This document shows, one piece after another, positions 41,327-50,692 of a DNA stretch of 56,662 nucleotides. The first letter of the stretch is position 1, and every line of letters begins with the position of its first letter. The notes below the pieces were generated by a model. It saw only the letters and a program-made list of their open reading frames with translations, ran no database searches and was not told where the DNA came from. The stretch spans positions 1-56,662 of the forward strand of contig LRSL01000044.1 in the NCBI GenBank assembly GCA_001563335.1, in the 5' to 3' direction. The position numbers and the translations under genes were made by a program. The DNA comes from Candidatus Thorarchaeota archaeon SMTZ1-45 (GTDB lineage Archaea; Asgardarchaeota; Thorarchaeia; Thorarchaeales; Thorarchaeaceae).

Positions 41327-42712
41327 ATGCAAGAAGTAATAACCTATGATAATGGTGAAGTAATCACAAGCAAAACAAGGTTTAATGTAGTCGCTTACCT
41401 TCAAATCATTGTTTCTTTGTTCGCAATCGCCAGTGGAGTATATATTACTCTTGGCAATGTGTTACTTTGGATTCAATCGATCTTTGATGTAACATGGATA
41501 GTTCTACCTGCAGGAATTGCATTTTATTTTATTCAAGGACTCGCCTCATTGGTGATAGGCTATTTGGCATTTCGCATTGGAATCGCAGTACGCAATTTGG
41601 AGATGTGGGCTTTTTCAGCACTTCTATATAGCAACATCCTACTAGAGGTTTTACTACTCACTTCAACATTAGGTATGGCAACCAGTTTCCTTGTACTTGA
41701 AGGAATTCGTTGGTCCAATATTCTTCTAATCGCATTTTCCCCATGCTTGATTCTTATACCACTTCTTCCGATTTTTACTCTTTTTCAACCTGATGTTGAA
41801 TTGTACTGGTACCCCAACTTCAGAGAAGACATGACACCACGAATGAAGGAATTGAGATTTAGCTTAACTCTTATACGAAAGAGTCCTCTGGTTGTGGTTG
41901 GTATTGTTATCATTGTTACCTTTGTGGCACTCGCGCTTCTTGCTCCATTCATCACAACCTATGGACCTGAGCAGAGAATCTGGGCGGATTCAAATCTTCC
42001 TCCTGGTTCTCCAAGCAACCAAGCAGGAATGCCTGATCATTTATGGGGCACAGATGACTCAGGGGGAGACATATACAGCAGAATATTGTGGTCCGCACAG
42101 GTTGATTTGAGAATTTCAATAACCATCGTACTGGTTGCATTGGTATTTGGTACTATAATTGGTGCAGTTGCAGGCTACTATGGTGGCAAGATCGATGAAT
42201 TAGTCATGCGCGTGACTGATGTGTTCTTCGCTTTTCCAGGTCTTATCTTAGCAATGGCTATTGTAATGGCTTTGGGTGAGAGAAGTATGGATAACATCTC
42301 AATCGCATTAATGGTGACTTGGTGGCCGCAGTACGCACGTCTTGTACGCGGTCAAGTCCTTACAGAGCGAGAGAAGTTGTATGTTGAGGCTGCGAGGTCT
42401 TTGGGGGCAAGTGACATCCGTATTCTCACAGTTCACATCATTCCAAACACTATTCAACCCCTTATCGTGCAAGCTACCATGGATACTGGGTCTGTTCTAC
42501 TTGTTGCTGCAGGTCTTGCATTCATCGGTTTTGGACCCCCAGCCGGCGTTGCAGAATGGGGACTAATGATTGCAATAGGTCAGATTTACTTCATGATAGC
42601 TCCATGGGCTGTGTTCTTCCCTGGATTTGCTATCCTATTCACGGCCCTCGCCTTTAATCTCGTGGGTGATGGAATCCGTGATATCATGGATCCGAAACTC
42701 AGGAGGAGATAA
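41327..42712 (+). CDS. oppC: Oligopeptide ABC transporter permease (OppC/DppC) with N-terminal membrane extension
   Basis: 461 residues, about 150 longer than usual. Residues about 1-165 add four membrane helices of no known family. The normal DppC part begins near residue 170 (RFSLTLIRKSPLVVVG), with the EAARSLGASDIRIL loop in the last third. The extra helices could bind the small membrane proteins coded at the end of the operon or a substrate-binding partner. The stop is four bases before the next gene's GTG, with AGGAGG in the last codons. Confidence 0.9.
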   Translation: MQEVITYDNGEVITSKTRFNVVAYLQIIVSLFAIASGVYITLGNVLLWIQSIFDVTWIVLPAGIAFYFIQGLASLVIGYLAFRIGIAVRNLEMWAFSALLYSNILLEVLLLTSTLGMATSFLVLEGIRWSNILLIAFSPCLILIPLLPIFTLFQPDVELYWYPNFREDMTPRMKELRFSLTLIRKSPLVVVGIVIIVTFVALALLAPFITTYGPEQRIWADSNLPPGSPSNQAGMPDHLWGTDDSGGDIYSRILWSAQVDLRISITIVLVALVFGTIIGAVAGYYGGKIDELVMRVTDVFFAFPGLILAMAIVMALGERSMDNISIALMVTWWPQYARLVRGQVLTEREKLYVEAARSLGASDIRILTVHIIPNTIQPLIVQATMDTGSVLLVAAGLAFIGFGPPAGVAEWGLMIAIGQIYFMIAPWAVFFPGFAILFTALAFNLVGDGIRDIMDPKLRRR

Positions 42713-42716
42713 TCCA

Positions 42717-43871
42717 GTGTCAGATACACAAGACATAGTTCTAGAAATACACGGATTAAAAACTAACTTCTATACCTACGAAGGTGTTGTAAAAGCTCTT
42801 GATGGAGTCGAACTATTCCTTCGCAGGGGTGATACAATGGGTCTAGTTGGTGAAACGGGTTGCGGGAAGTCAGTCACAGCTCGATCGATTTTGCGCCTTG
42901 TTGAGCCGCCTGGAAAGATTGACGAGGGTCAGATTCTATTTCATAAATTCAACCAAGAAACAAGGGAAATAGAAACAGTAGATATTCTGGAGATGAGTGA
43001 CCAGGAAGTCTTGGCAACACGTGGAGCAAGTATCGCTATCGTCTTCCAAGACCCAGCTACATATCCCAACCCTGTGTTTAGAGTTGGTGACCAGATAGCT
43101 GAAGTCATTATGCTTCATCAAGATCTCCGTACAGATGTGTTAGACCTAAAGATAGAGCTGTTGGAAGATTCACTAAAAGAGAATGTCGCCCCTGAGAAAC
43201 GCAGTGCGATTGAAGAGAAGATCTCTTACTACAAATCACTATACGATGATCCTCCGGAACCAGATGAGAAGGATGCAAAAGCTGCAGCTCTAAGACGAGC
43301 CATCAGTATGCTCTCCATGGTAAAGATGCCAGCTGCTGCTTCTGTTGCTAGTCAATATCCTCATGAACTTTCAGGAGGGATGCGGCAGAGAGCACTCATC
43401 GCCATGGCTCTAGCTTGCAATCCTGAGATACTGATTTGTGATGAAGCAACAACAGCTCTTGATGTCACTGTGCAAGCTCAGGTGTTGAATCTACTTAACC
43501 AGCTTAAGAAGAAAATTGGCACGTCCATCATGATAATCACTCATGATATGGGCGTTGTAGCAGAAACATGCAATTGGGTTAATGTTATGTATGCAGGTAC
43601 GACTGCTGAGTCTTGTGCAACTGCTGAGCTCTTTAAGAATCCACTTCACCCTTATACTGCAGGACTTTTGACAGCAGTACCTAAGCTTCATGAAAATAGG
43701 GATCGCTTGCCACAAATCAGGGGAAGTGTGCCTAATCTTATCTACCCTCCAACAGGGTGCAGATTCCATCCGAGATGTGATTACGCTACGGAAACTTGTA
43801 AACAAGAAAAACCATTGTTGGAGGAAAAGCAGCCTGGTCACTGGGTAGCTTGCCACAATCCTTTGGGATAG
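42717..43871 (+). CDS. oppD: Oligopeptide ABC transporter ATP-binding protein (OppD) with helical insert
   Basis: 384 residues. The GTG at 42717 is the start: AGGAGG sits 10 bases upstream and the family N-terminus follows directly, while the open frame from 42627 lies inside oppC. Walker A GETGCGKS, signature LSGGMRQR, Walker B LICDEA and H-loop ITHD are intact. Between the Q-loop and the signature, an insert of about 60 residues rich in Leu, Glu and Lys (43120-43300) probably forms a helical hairpin. The C-terminus has the OppD Cys cluster ([15 protein letters not shown]). It pairs with OppF, next gene. Confidence 0.92.
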   Translation: MSDTQDIVLEIHGLKTNFYTYEGVVKALDGVELFLRRGDTMGLVGETGCGKSVTARSILRLVEPPGKIDEGQILFHKFNQETREIETVDILEMSDQEVLATRGASIAIVFQDPATYPNPVFRVGDQIAEVIMLHQDLRTDVLDLKIELLEDSLKENVAPEKRSAIEEKISYYKSLYDDPPEPDEKDAKAAALRRAISMLSMVKMPAAASVASQYPHELSGGMRQRALIAMALACNPEILICDEATTALDVTVQAQVLNLLNQLKKKIGTSIMIITHDMGVVAETCNWVNVMYAGTTAESCATAELFKNPLHPYTAGLLTAVPKLHENRDRLPQIRGSVPNLIYPPTGCRFHPRCDYATETCKQEKPLLEEKQPGHWVACHNPLG

Positions 43872-43881
43872 GTGATAACTA

Positions 43882-44907
43882 ATGTCTGAACGAATACTGG
43901 TCAAAGTACGGGGTCTCAAGAAGCATTTCCCTCTAACGGGAGGTGTCTTTAGGAAAGTCATTGGAAAAGTGCATGCTGTTGATGGCGTCGATCTAGACAT
44001 TCACCAAGGCGAAACTGTGGGTGTCGTGGGCGAAAGCGGCTGTGGCAAGACTACATTAGGACGCACTATTCTTCGATTACTTGAACCTACTGCAGGTACA
44101 ATAGAGTTTGATGGAGAGGACATCACAGAGATTAAAGGTGGAGATTTGCGTGATGTTCGTAGGCAGATGCAGATTGTCTTTCAAGATCCAATGGCATCGC
44201 TTAATCCCCGCATCACAATAAAGAATTCTGTGGGCGAGCCACTAGTTGTTAATGGTATTGCAAGAGGACCAAAGATGCGCAGTATGGTTCTTGAACTTCT
44301 ACAGAAGGTTGGCCTTTCTGAGGACCATCTCAATAGATTCCCCCACGAGTTTAGTGGTGGCCAACGACAAAGAATCTGCATTGCTCGAGCTCTTGCATTG
44401 AACCCAAAGTTCGTAGTCATGGATGAACCAACTTCCAGTACAGACGTATCTGTTCAGGCCCAAACACTAAATCTAATGAAGGACCTTCAGAAGGATTTGG
44501 ACCTTACCTATATGTTCATCTCCCATGACCTCAGCATTGTAAAGCATATGAGTGATCGAGTGGCTGTTATGTATCTCGGGCAAATTGTCGAGTTAACGCC
44601 ACGGGACATTTTCAGAGAAGCACTTCATCCGTATACATTTGCATTAGTTTCAGCAGTACCAATTCCAGACCCAAGATTTACAGGAAAGGCTCAAATTCTT
44701 GCCGGAGAAGTACCAAGTCCAATTAGCCCGCCCATTGGTTGCCGGTTCCACCCAAGATGCATCTTTGCTCAGGATATTTGCTCTCAAGAAATTCCTAAGC
44801 TCAGAGATACTGGTGATGGTCATCTGGTTGCCTGTCATTTTGCAGGAGAGCTTGACTTTGGAACTAGTTCGCAAAAGGATTATGCTGCAGCAGTTGGTGT
44901 CGATTGA
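43882..44907 (+). CDS. oppF: Oligopeptide ABC transporter ATP-binding protein (OppF)
   Basis: 341 residues. Walker [10 protein letters not shown]-loop VFQDPMAS, signature FSGGQRQR, Walker [13 protein letters not shown] and H-loop ISHDLS are intact, and the C-terminal HPRC...C Cys region is present. It follows oppD with 10 bases between, and should form the ATPase heterodimer of the transporter. The C-terminus ends in a short non-conserved tail. Confidence 0.93.
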   Translation: MSERILVKVRGLKKHFPLTGGVFRKVIGKVHAVDGVDLDIHQGETVGVVGESGCGKTTLGRTILRLLEPTAGTIEFDGEDITEIKGGDLRDVRRQMQIVFQDPMASLNPRITIKNSVGEPLVVNGIARGPKMRSMVLELLQKVGLSEDHLNRFPHEFSGGQRQRICIARALALNPKFVVMDEPTSSTDVSVQAQTLNLMKDLQKDLDLTYMFISHDLSIVKHMSDRVAVMYLGQIVELTPRDIFREALHPYTFALVSAVPIPDPRFTGKAQILAGEVPSPISPPIGCRFHPRCIFAQDICSQEIPKLRDTGDGHLVACHFAGELDFGTSSQKDYAAAVGVD

Positions 44908-44953
44908 CCTTATCATACTAGTCTGATCCTGCAATTCAAAGGAGAAAAAAAGG

Positions 44954-45178
44954 ATGAGTGATTATTACGAAGAACCATCGCATGAAAATGAGGAAATGGA
45001 TGAACCTGAATGGGATGAATATCGAGCTTATGTGGACGTAACACAAGAGCAAGTCAAATTAGACCGAAAAGACTACGTGGCCCTATTCATAGCCTCGTTA
45101 CAAACAATCTTTCTTCCCTTCATAATTATGATGATAGTATTTTTTGCAATAGGAATAATTCTCTTTATAATCGCGTAG
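44954..45178 (+). CDS. Small acidic single-helix membrane protein in opp operon
   Basis: 74 residues: an acidic N-terminal half (about 1-30; EEPSHENEEMDEPEWDEY) and one C-terminal membrane helix (about 48-72). GGAG nine bases before ATG 44954. No family recognised. It lies 46 bases after oppF and 13 before another small membrane protein; both may be accessory subunits of the transporter. Confidence 0.65.
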   Translation: MSDYYEEPSHENEEMDEPEWDEYRAYVDVTQEQVKLDRKDYVALFIASLQTIFLPFIIMMIVFFAIGIILFIIA

Positions 45179-45191
45179 GGGTGTTTGGAGT

Positions 45192-45530
45192 TTGCCAATA
45201 CATATCCGGAGTGTTCTGGAGCCTCTAAGTGTAGCGAGTATAATAGCAATCATTGATTTGTTCATTGCCATGTTACTCACAATAGTGGATCCCACAGTAT
45301 CTCTTTTTTTGACTGCATCTGCTTACCTCTTCCTCGAGTTTGGTGTAATGCTTATCCTTGGAGCCTGTTTCATGTCTCGGCAGCCTCTGGATGTGGATAA
45401 AAGATTTGACAAGGAAGGTTTACCAGTTCGTTCTTGGATTTGGGCTATACGTGGGAAGAAAGTCCTTGTTGCATCTGTCTTTGTCTTGATGTTTGCTTTT
45501 TTCATTAGCAGTCTTGGGATGTTATTCTAA
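45192..45530 (+). CDS. Small membrane protein, unknown, end of opp operon
   Basis: 112 residues with three hydrophobic helices (about 12-30, 36-58 and 88-110). The likely start is TTG 45192, since no ATG exists before residue 28; GGAG stands directly before it, so the start assignment is weak. Function unknown; probably co-transcribed with oppF and the preceding small protein. Confidence 0.55.
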   Translation: MPIHIRSVLEPLSVASIIAIIDLFIAMLLTIVDPTVSLFLTASAYLFLEFGVMLILGACFMSRQPLDVDKRFDKEGLPVRSWIWAIRGKKVLVASVFVLMFAFFISSLGMLF

Positions 45531-45540
45531 AGCCCAGGTA

Positions 45541-46317
45541 TTAGACTTGCAGAGTTGGTTCAACCATTTCTACATTGCTTTTTCGAACCTTTCGTATTCC
45601 AAAAATGAGTGCAAGTATTAATGCTGGCCACGCTGCTATCAAATAGAGAACTGCTATAGGTGCTGAAAATTCTGCTAAGAATATTGTAGGATACCATATC
45701 ATGTATACAGTGATTATTGATACAATCCACCCTACAACAGTAGGTGCAAGTTCTCCCCACGGAGAGAATACAACCATACTACTCCCGACTATAATTGAAA
45801 TAGAAATCCATTTCTTAATTGAACCCAGTGCAATTGATGCATAGGTATAGTCCTGCGTAGATAAATCCTCAATTTTGTGACAATAAAGCGTTGAAAGGAG
45901 ATCTTCAGAAATCTTGACTTCTCCGGATCCAAGAGAAGCGAATGCTCCAATAATGAATATGACCAGAAGAATACCTGCAATCTGTATCGAATAGACAACC
46001 ACAGCTCCAAAGATTAGAACGCCAATGCCCAAGATTAGGCTGAACCAGATAGTAGTGATGAATGTATCATGGAACATAAGATCCTGAAATCGGTTTCCTA
46101 ACCTGCTGTGTTTCTTTCTGATGATATTATTCAATGTCCATGTATGGGAAATGCAATCTGTGTATAAGGTATTCCCAGAAAGATCAATATCATTACATTG
46201 ATATGTATCACAGAGATTGCTTACAAAATTGGAGTATATTCGAAATCTGTAGATTCTCCAAATGGTGAAGGCTAACACAGCTATGCCCGTTACGAAGAAG
46301 GCAATTGAAAGTTCCAT
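45541..46317 (-). CDS. Membrane protein, unknown
   Basis: 258 residues with about five or six hydrophobic helices (near 1-22, 90-115, 117-140, 170-190, 193-215, 220-245) and a Cys-containing soluble loop (about 35-65) with two Cys pairs. No family recognised. Its stop is 10 bases from the convergent opp operon end. The ATG 46317 start has AGGAAAAAAG nearby. Confidence 0.6.
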   Translation of the reverse strand: MELSIAFFVTGIAVLAFTIWRIYRFRIYSNFVSNLCDTYQCNDIDLSGNTLYTDCISHTWTLNNIIRKKHSRLGNRFQDLMFHDTFITTIWFSLILGIGVLIFGAVVVYSIQIAGILLVIFIIGAFASLGSGEVKISEDLLSTLYCHKIEDLSTQDYTYASIALGSIKKWISISIIVGSSMVVFSPWGELAPTVVGWIVSIITVYMIWYPTIFLAEFSAPIAVLYLIAAWPALILALIFGIRKVRKSNVEMVEPTLQV

Positions 46318-46413
46318 GACTTTTTTCCTCTAAACTAAAGACTGATTCATAGTGTACATCAATTCCCAAAAAGAGCTTTGTATTGACCAGATTTTCATGC
46401 AGATTCATGTATC

Positions 46414-47268
46414 TTATTTGAGTAAATTCGAAAGGGCATTCAACCAAACATGATAGAATAATATCTCGTGCCTTGGAGTATCTGAGTCCCAGCGTTTTCC
46501 AAGCAGTAAAAGTACATCGCCATGCAGAGGATGTGCTTTCTTGTTTCCCACTCCGAGCTGGACTTGTAGTCCATCAGATGAAACCGAGAGTCCATGTTCA
46601 TAGAACACCCTCGGATGCTCAGAGAAGGTGTAATCGATTGACTTCAATGGGCTCGGGTATAGATGCGGTCTTAAATTACCAAATTCCATTCTAACCTCTA
46701 TATTTTGAACATCATATTTTGGAACCATTTTCTTTGACCCTGGGAAAGTTGGTGTAATGATGGGTCTAGGTCCAGATTCTTGGTCTACAACCCGTCCTTC
46801 GAGGATACCGCCAAATTCTCCTCCTACTCCCTTTAGTGCAAAATATTTGTGAAGTTCTAATTCTAGATTCAGATTACTATCATGGTCTCTTTTTACACCA
46901 TGAGGATTCTTTGGATTAATAGCAGACTCTTTCCAATAGAATCGAGGAATAGTGACAATTGGAAGCATTGTATTAATTGATTCTGGCTTCTTTTCCATCA
47001 ATTTCCAGAGTGAATCATTAAAGACAAATAGAGACATGGAAAGTGGTTGGAACTGACTGGTGAGATTAGTTACATAATCAGAAATTGGTTCATTTCCTGA
47101 TAGATTTTCAATCATATGAAGCAATTGTTGTTTTGTAAGAGCAATTGCAGTGTTATCTCCCAACATTTCATGTTGTTCTTTTGAAAGGTCAAAAATCTGA
47201 CGATGGATCTGTTCAAATTGCTCTAGATCCTCTTTATAGAATAGATATCTGGTTGACACAACTTCCAT
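46414..47268 (-). CDS. Hypothetical soluble protein
   Basis: 284 residues, not recognised. The N-terminal third is helical and acidic (EQFEQIHRQIFDLSKEQ), the rest beta-rich with repeated Gly and aromatic residues. No signal peptide, helix in the membrane or catalytic motif is seen. Start ATG 47268 follows AAGGGGGATAAG upstream. Divergent from the DUF362 gene. Same strand as the 258-residue membrane protein, with a gap of about 97 bases. Confidence 0.6.
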   Translation of the reverse strand: MEVVSTRYLFYKEDLEQFEQIHRQIFDLSKEQHEMLGDNTAIALTKQQLLHMIENLSGNEPISDYVTNLTSQFQPLSMSLFVFNDSLWKLMEKKPESINTMLPIVTIPRFYWKESAINPKNPHGVKRDHDSNLNLELELHKYFALKGVGGEFGGILEGRVVDQESGPRPIITPTFPGSKKMVPKYDVQNIEVRMEFGNLRPHLYPSPLKSIDYTFSEHPRVFYEHGLSVSSDGLQVQLGVGNKKAHPLHGDVLLLLGKRWDSDTPRHEILFYHVWLNALSNLLK

Positions 47269-47488
47269 CTTATCCCCCTTCTTGTTAATGGTTTTGTTAT
47301 GGTATCAATTATTTTCACATATCAATATAATAATCTAAAAGCAGATGATTTCTATACTGGCCCCTTTTCGATTCGGATAACGAATTCATCGAACTAACTG
47401 ATACAAAACCCGGATGAGGGAATATGATTGTTAAATGCTTAACTGTTATTTAGTGGATTGTCATGCAGGAATTAAGGATTGATGAATA

Positions 47489-48682
47489 TTGACTTCAAAA
47501 GTGTATTTCACAGACAGACAGACTCGAACCGATTATAATATGCTAGATAAATTGGAACACATTTTCAAAGAACTTGGTCTAGACAAAGAAATCAAGCCTG
47601 GGGAGAAGGTCATGGTAAAGACCCACTTTGGTCAATGGGGTAACACTAACTATTTACGTCCTGCATACGCTAGAAAAATTGTTGATCTAATTCGTGCTGC
47701 TGGTGGTGACCCTTTTGTTTCTGAAACAACCGGTTTAGGATATGGAGTTGGAGGTGCATATTCAGGTAGATCCACAATGACTGAGTACTTGGCGATGGCT
47801 ACGCTCCATGGTTATACTGAGGCTTCTATAGGGGCTCCGTTGATAATAGCAGATGGATACTGGGGAACGGATGTCATTGATATTACGGTCGATGGTGAAT
47901 TCATTGATAGTGCAGATGTAGCCACAGGACTGTTCGATTGTGACAAGGTTATTGTCCTGACTCATGCAAAAGGACATGGTCTTGGTGGTATTGGAGGTAC
48001 AATCAAGAATCTAGGAATTGGATTAGTGGGCAAGAAGGGGAAAGCGGCAATGCACTTTATGGGTGACATAAAGATAAATCCTGAGAAGTGTTTAGGCTTG
48101 GAATGTTCGAAGTGTCTTAAGGTCTGTCCTACGAGATGTATCAAAATGGAGGAAAAGGCTGTTGTTGACCTATCGAATTGCATAGCATGTCACCACTGCG
48201 TTGATGTCTGTTCCCGAGTAGGCGCGAAAGCAGCAAAACAGACTTGGCGACCCAATCATACGCAAGGGCCAATCTTTGTAGAAAATGCAGTAGGGGTTGT
48301 CAATTCAATTGGAGCAGACAAATTCTACTACATCAATTTAGCAATTGATATCTCTGACAAATGTGATTGTTGGAATCTAGGAGCTCCTCTTCTGGTTCAT
48401 GATATTGGAATATTTGGCTCAAGAGACCCTCTTGCAATTGATCAAGCAACACTTCAGGCAATCAAAGATGCACCACCAAATCCTGATTCTCCTGTCAGAG
48501 GTATCGAGTGTGGTGCATGCAAGTTTGCAATGGCACATGCTTGCAAGGACCCTGAAAGCGGACATATTCTTGATCTTGCTGAAATCCAATTATCCCATGC
48601 TGAGAAGATGGGTTTGGGAGCTAGAAACTATGAACTAGTAATATTGACAAAAGAACCTCCAAAGAAACTGGATACAAACTAG
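47489..48682 (+). CDS. DUF362-type protein with two [4Fe-4S] ferredoxin motifs
   Basis: 397 residues. The DUF362 part begins with KVYFTD and contains VKTHFGQWGNTNYLRP and LTHAKGHGLGGIGG. Near residues 199-255 are two ferredoxin clusters: a CLGLECSKCLKVCP type with four Cys and CIACHHCVDVC. These proteins are common in anaerobes as electron-transfer or reductase-like proteins of uncertain role. I start at TTG 47489, since the frame has no ATG upstream and MTSKVYFTD fits the family; GTG 47501 is an alternative. A Cys cluster ECGACKFAMAHAC near the C-terminus is additional. The DinB-like gene follows 11 bases later. Confidence 0.88.
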   Translation: MTSKVYFTDRQTRTDYNMLDKLEHIFKELGLDKEIKPGEKVMVKTHFGQWGNTNYLRPAYARKIVDLIRAAGGDPFVSETTGLGYGVGGAYSGRSTMTEYLAMATLHGYTEASIGAPLIIADGYWGTDVIDITVDGEFIDSADVATGLFDCDKVIVLTHAKGHGLGGIGGTIKNLGIGLVGKKGKAAMHFMGDIKINPEKCLGLECSKCLKVCPTRCIKMEEKAVVDLSNCIACHHCVDVCSRVGAKAAKQTWRPNHTQGPIFVENAVGVVNSIGADKFYYINLAIDISDKCDCWNLGAPLLVHDIGIFGSRDPLAIDQATLQAIKDAPPNPDSPVRGIECGACKFAMAHACKDPESGHILDLAEIQLSHAEKMGLGARNYELVILTKEPPKKLDTN

Positions 48683-48693
48683 GAGCGATTTAA

Positions 48694-49209
48694 ATGGAGC
48701 TAAGCTGGTTTAGAGAGAAGCTGATTCAAGCACATGAGAACCAAAGAAAACATCTTCATTATGTATTGACAGACCTAAGTAATGATGAACTGACTAAAAT
48801 TGTTACAAATGAAGAATATTCGAAGTCAATTGCTGGACTCGTTATGCATATTGGTACTGCAGAAACATACTGGTTTCATAAAGCAAACAACTCCATTGGA
48901 CTACCTGTAATTGCAGACTCATTTGAAGAAGTTATGACTCGCATTAAGGAGAATACTGAGAAAATTAACAAGATTGTAAAGGAGTGTCCTGAAGAACAAC
49001 TTCATATCATTCCTCCAAGGGAAGGTGGTCCTTCAATTGCTTGGGCTGTTTTGAGAACATCCCAACATGGAATCTACCATGCTGGACAAATAGCAAAGAT
49101 TCGACGGATGATTGGTGCATCAGATCTTCTTCCAGACTCTGAAGACCTTTGGGGAAAAGCAATTGACTCAACCTTGGAGATCATAAGAGCCTTATTCGAT
49201 GAGAGATGA
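48694..49209 (+). CDS. DinB-like metal-binding four-helix protein
   Basis: 171 residues with the DinB/DUF664 pattern: a histidine in VMHIGTAETYWFHKA near residues 52-60 and a paired His motif QHGIYHAGQIAKIRR near 129-143, three histidines that hold a metal in this fold. Members act as thiol-dependent transferases or are uncharacterised. Probably co-transcribed with the DUF362 protein (11 bases apart). Confidence 0.85.
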   Translation: MELSWFREKLIQAHENQRKHLHYVLTDLSNDELTKIVTNEEYSKSIAGLVMHIGTAETYWFHKANNSIGLPVIADSFEEVMTRIKENTEKINKIVKECPEEQLHIIPPREGGPSIAWAVLRTSQHGIYHAGQIAKIRRMIGASDLLPDSEDLWGKAIDSTLEIIRALFDER

Positions 49210-49378
49210 AACTATTCTTCATCCGACCATCACTCAAAGGTCTTCTTGACTGAGTTAATCTATGCACCTATGGTCAGTTAATGCGTTCGTTTCAATAATT
49301 TTCAGAACTCCATCATAGCTTAACTAAAATGTGTCTTTCTCATAAACGCAAACATTGCTACAAACGGGGACCTGATAG

Positions 49379-50431
49379 ATGCCTATTTTTCCACCTGGCG
49401 ATCTCTTTCGAGACCTCAGTTTGGTCTTGGATAGTGCAGCTGCTTTCTATTCGATTCTGATTGGAGCTGTTCTTCTTCGACAGTGGTACGACCGTCAATA
49501 CCGTCGGATTGTTGACATACGATTAGCTTGGTCCACTTTCTTCATTGGAATGGTCGTAAATCGAGGAGCATTCATTTTTGCAGATTTCTATCTGACTACG
49601 GAACCCTTCAACACAATTTTTGTCAAATTTGGATATATTGGTCTTATTCTTGCTCTATCCGCCTTCTTTTTCGCTTTAGAAGCCATTCTCCCTAATAATA
49701 CTCGACAAATATTCTTCATAGCTGGATTGTTACACATCTTACTTACTATTGTCTTTCCACGAGCATTGTTGGAGATGGTTGCAGCCTCAATCGCTATAGT
49801 GACTTTTGTGGGAGTCATGCTATTCTTGAACTACACAATGCGAAATACTATCGGTGAACTAAAGAGTAGCATTCAAAAGATAGTTGCAGCATTTCTAGCG
49901 GGTTTCCTTGGATTCATCTTAGCAAGCGACCCTGTTTATTACAATTTAGGTCTGTGGCCATATCTTGTTGGAGAAACACTTCTGGTAATTGGTATTACAG
50001 GATTTGGCATTGGGATTATTTACACTCCGACTCTTGATGAGCTAGATTGGAAGCAGCAACTCGTGGAGCTTTTCATAATCCAGGAGGGGGGGCTCTTGGT
50101 CTATCATCACGAATTTGTTGAGAATGCTGAAATAGACCAGGTATTGACAGCCGCGGGAATTTCTGGCGTGCAGTCTTTATTCCAGGAAATAACAAGAAGC
50201 GAAACTGGACTCAATATTGTGACGGTTGGAGAGTTCGCTATTCTCTTTTCACATAGTCTTACTTTCACAACTGTGCTTATTTCACGAGAACCCTATAACG
50301 TGCTTCTTGCGAAATTGAAGGAACTAACTTCGAGCTTTGAGAATATGTTTGGAATGATAATACAGAATTTTGAGGGGAGCTTGAAGGAGTTTAGTTCAGC
50401 TCAAGATCTAGTTAATTCAATATTTCAATAA
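49379..50431 (+). CDS. Seven-helix membrane protein with C-terminal longin/roadblock-like domain
   Basis: 350 residues. Seven hydrophobic helices occupy about 12-215. The soluble C-terminal 130 residues run as ELFIIQEGGLLVYHHEF, then a helix, IVTVGEFAILFSH, TTVLISREP and a long amphipathic helix ending near GSLKEFSSAQDLVNSIF. This strand-helix order is like longin/roadblock-type domains that work with small GTPases in eukaryotes and are common in Asgard genomes. I infer a receptor-like membrane sensor that could contact a GTPase; the match is by pattern only. A decayed copy of the C-terminal domain lies behind it (50479-50667). Confidence 0.72.
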   Translation: MPIFPPGDLFRDLSLVLDSAAAFYSILIGAVLLRQWYDRQYRRIVDIRLAWSTFFIGMVVNRGAFIFADFYLTTEPFNTIFVKFGYIGLILALSAFFFALEAILPNNTRQIFFIAGLLHILLTIVFPRALLEMVAASIAIVTFVGVMLFLNYTMRNTIGELKSSIQKIVAAFLAGFLGFILASDPVYYNLGLWPYLVGETLLVIGITGFGIGIIYTPTLDELDWKQQLVELFIIQEGGLLVYHHEFVENAEIDQVLTAAGISGVQSLFQEITRSETGLNIVTVGEFAILFSHSLTFTTVLISREPYNVLLAKLKELTSSFENMFGMIIQNFEGSLKEFSSAQDLVNSIFQ

Positions 50432-50478
50432 TAGATACCTCTTTCTAGCTAACTATCTGAGGTTAATTAAAATAGGAA

Positions 50479-50667
50479 ATTCTATTCGCACATGGGGCGG
50501 CTTTCACATGTGTCTTAATTGCGAAGAAACCATACATAATATTGCTTGAAAAAGTGCAAGAGTTCACTAATTGGTTCGAGTATGAATTTGGAACAGTGTT
50601 GCAGAAATTTGAGGGTAGTCTGCGAGATTTCCAAACTGCTGAAGAATTAATCCAAATAATCTTCTAG
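50479..50667 (+). pseudogene. Decayed duplicate of the longin-like C-terminal domain
   Basis: Reading from 50479 gives ILFAHGAAFTCVLIAKKPY, then about 40 more codons ending GSLRDFQTAEELIQIIF and a TAG at 50665-50667. The parent at 49379-50431 has AILFSHSLTFTTVLISREPY and ends GSLKEFSSAQDLVNSIF; the two match over about 60 codons. There is an in-frame TAG just upstream (50473-50475), and no start codon or remaining helices. So this is a truncated leftover of a tandem duplication, though a short RNA or peptide cannot be excluded. Confidence 0.75.
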
Positions 50668-50692
50668 GAATCTTAAAACCTATGATGCTCCT

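Noticed and set aside
42627..42716. Longer start for oppD at ATG 42627
   Set aside because: It would lie inside oppC and add non-family residues; the GTG at 42717 has AGGAGG and the family N-terminus.
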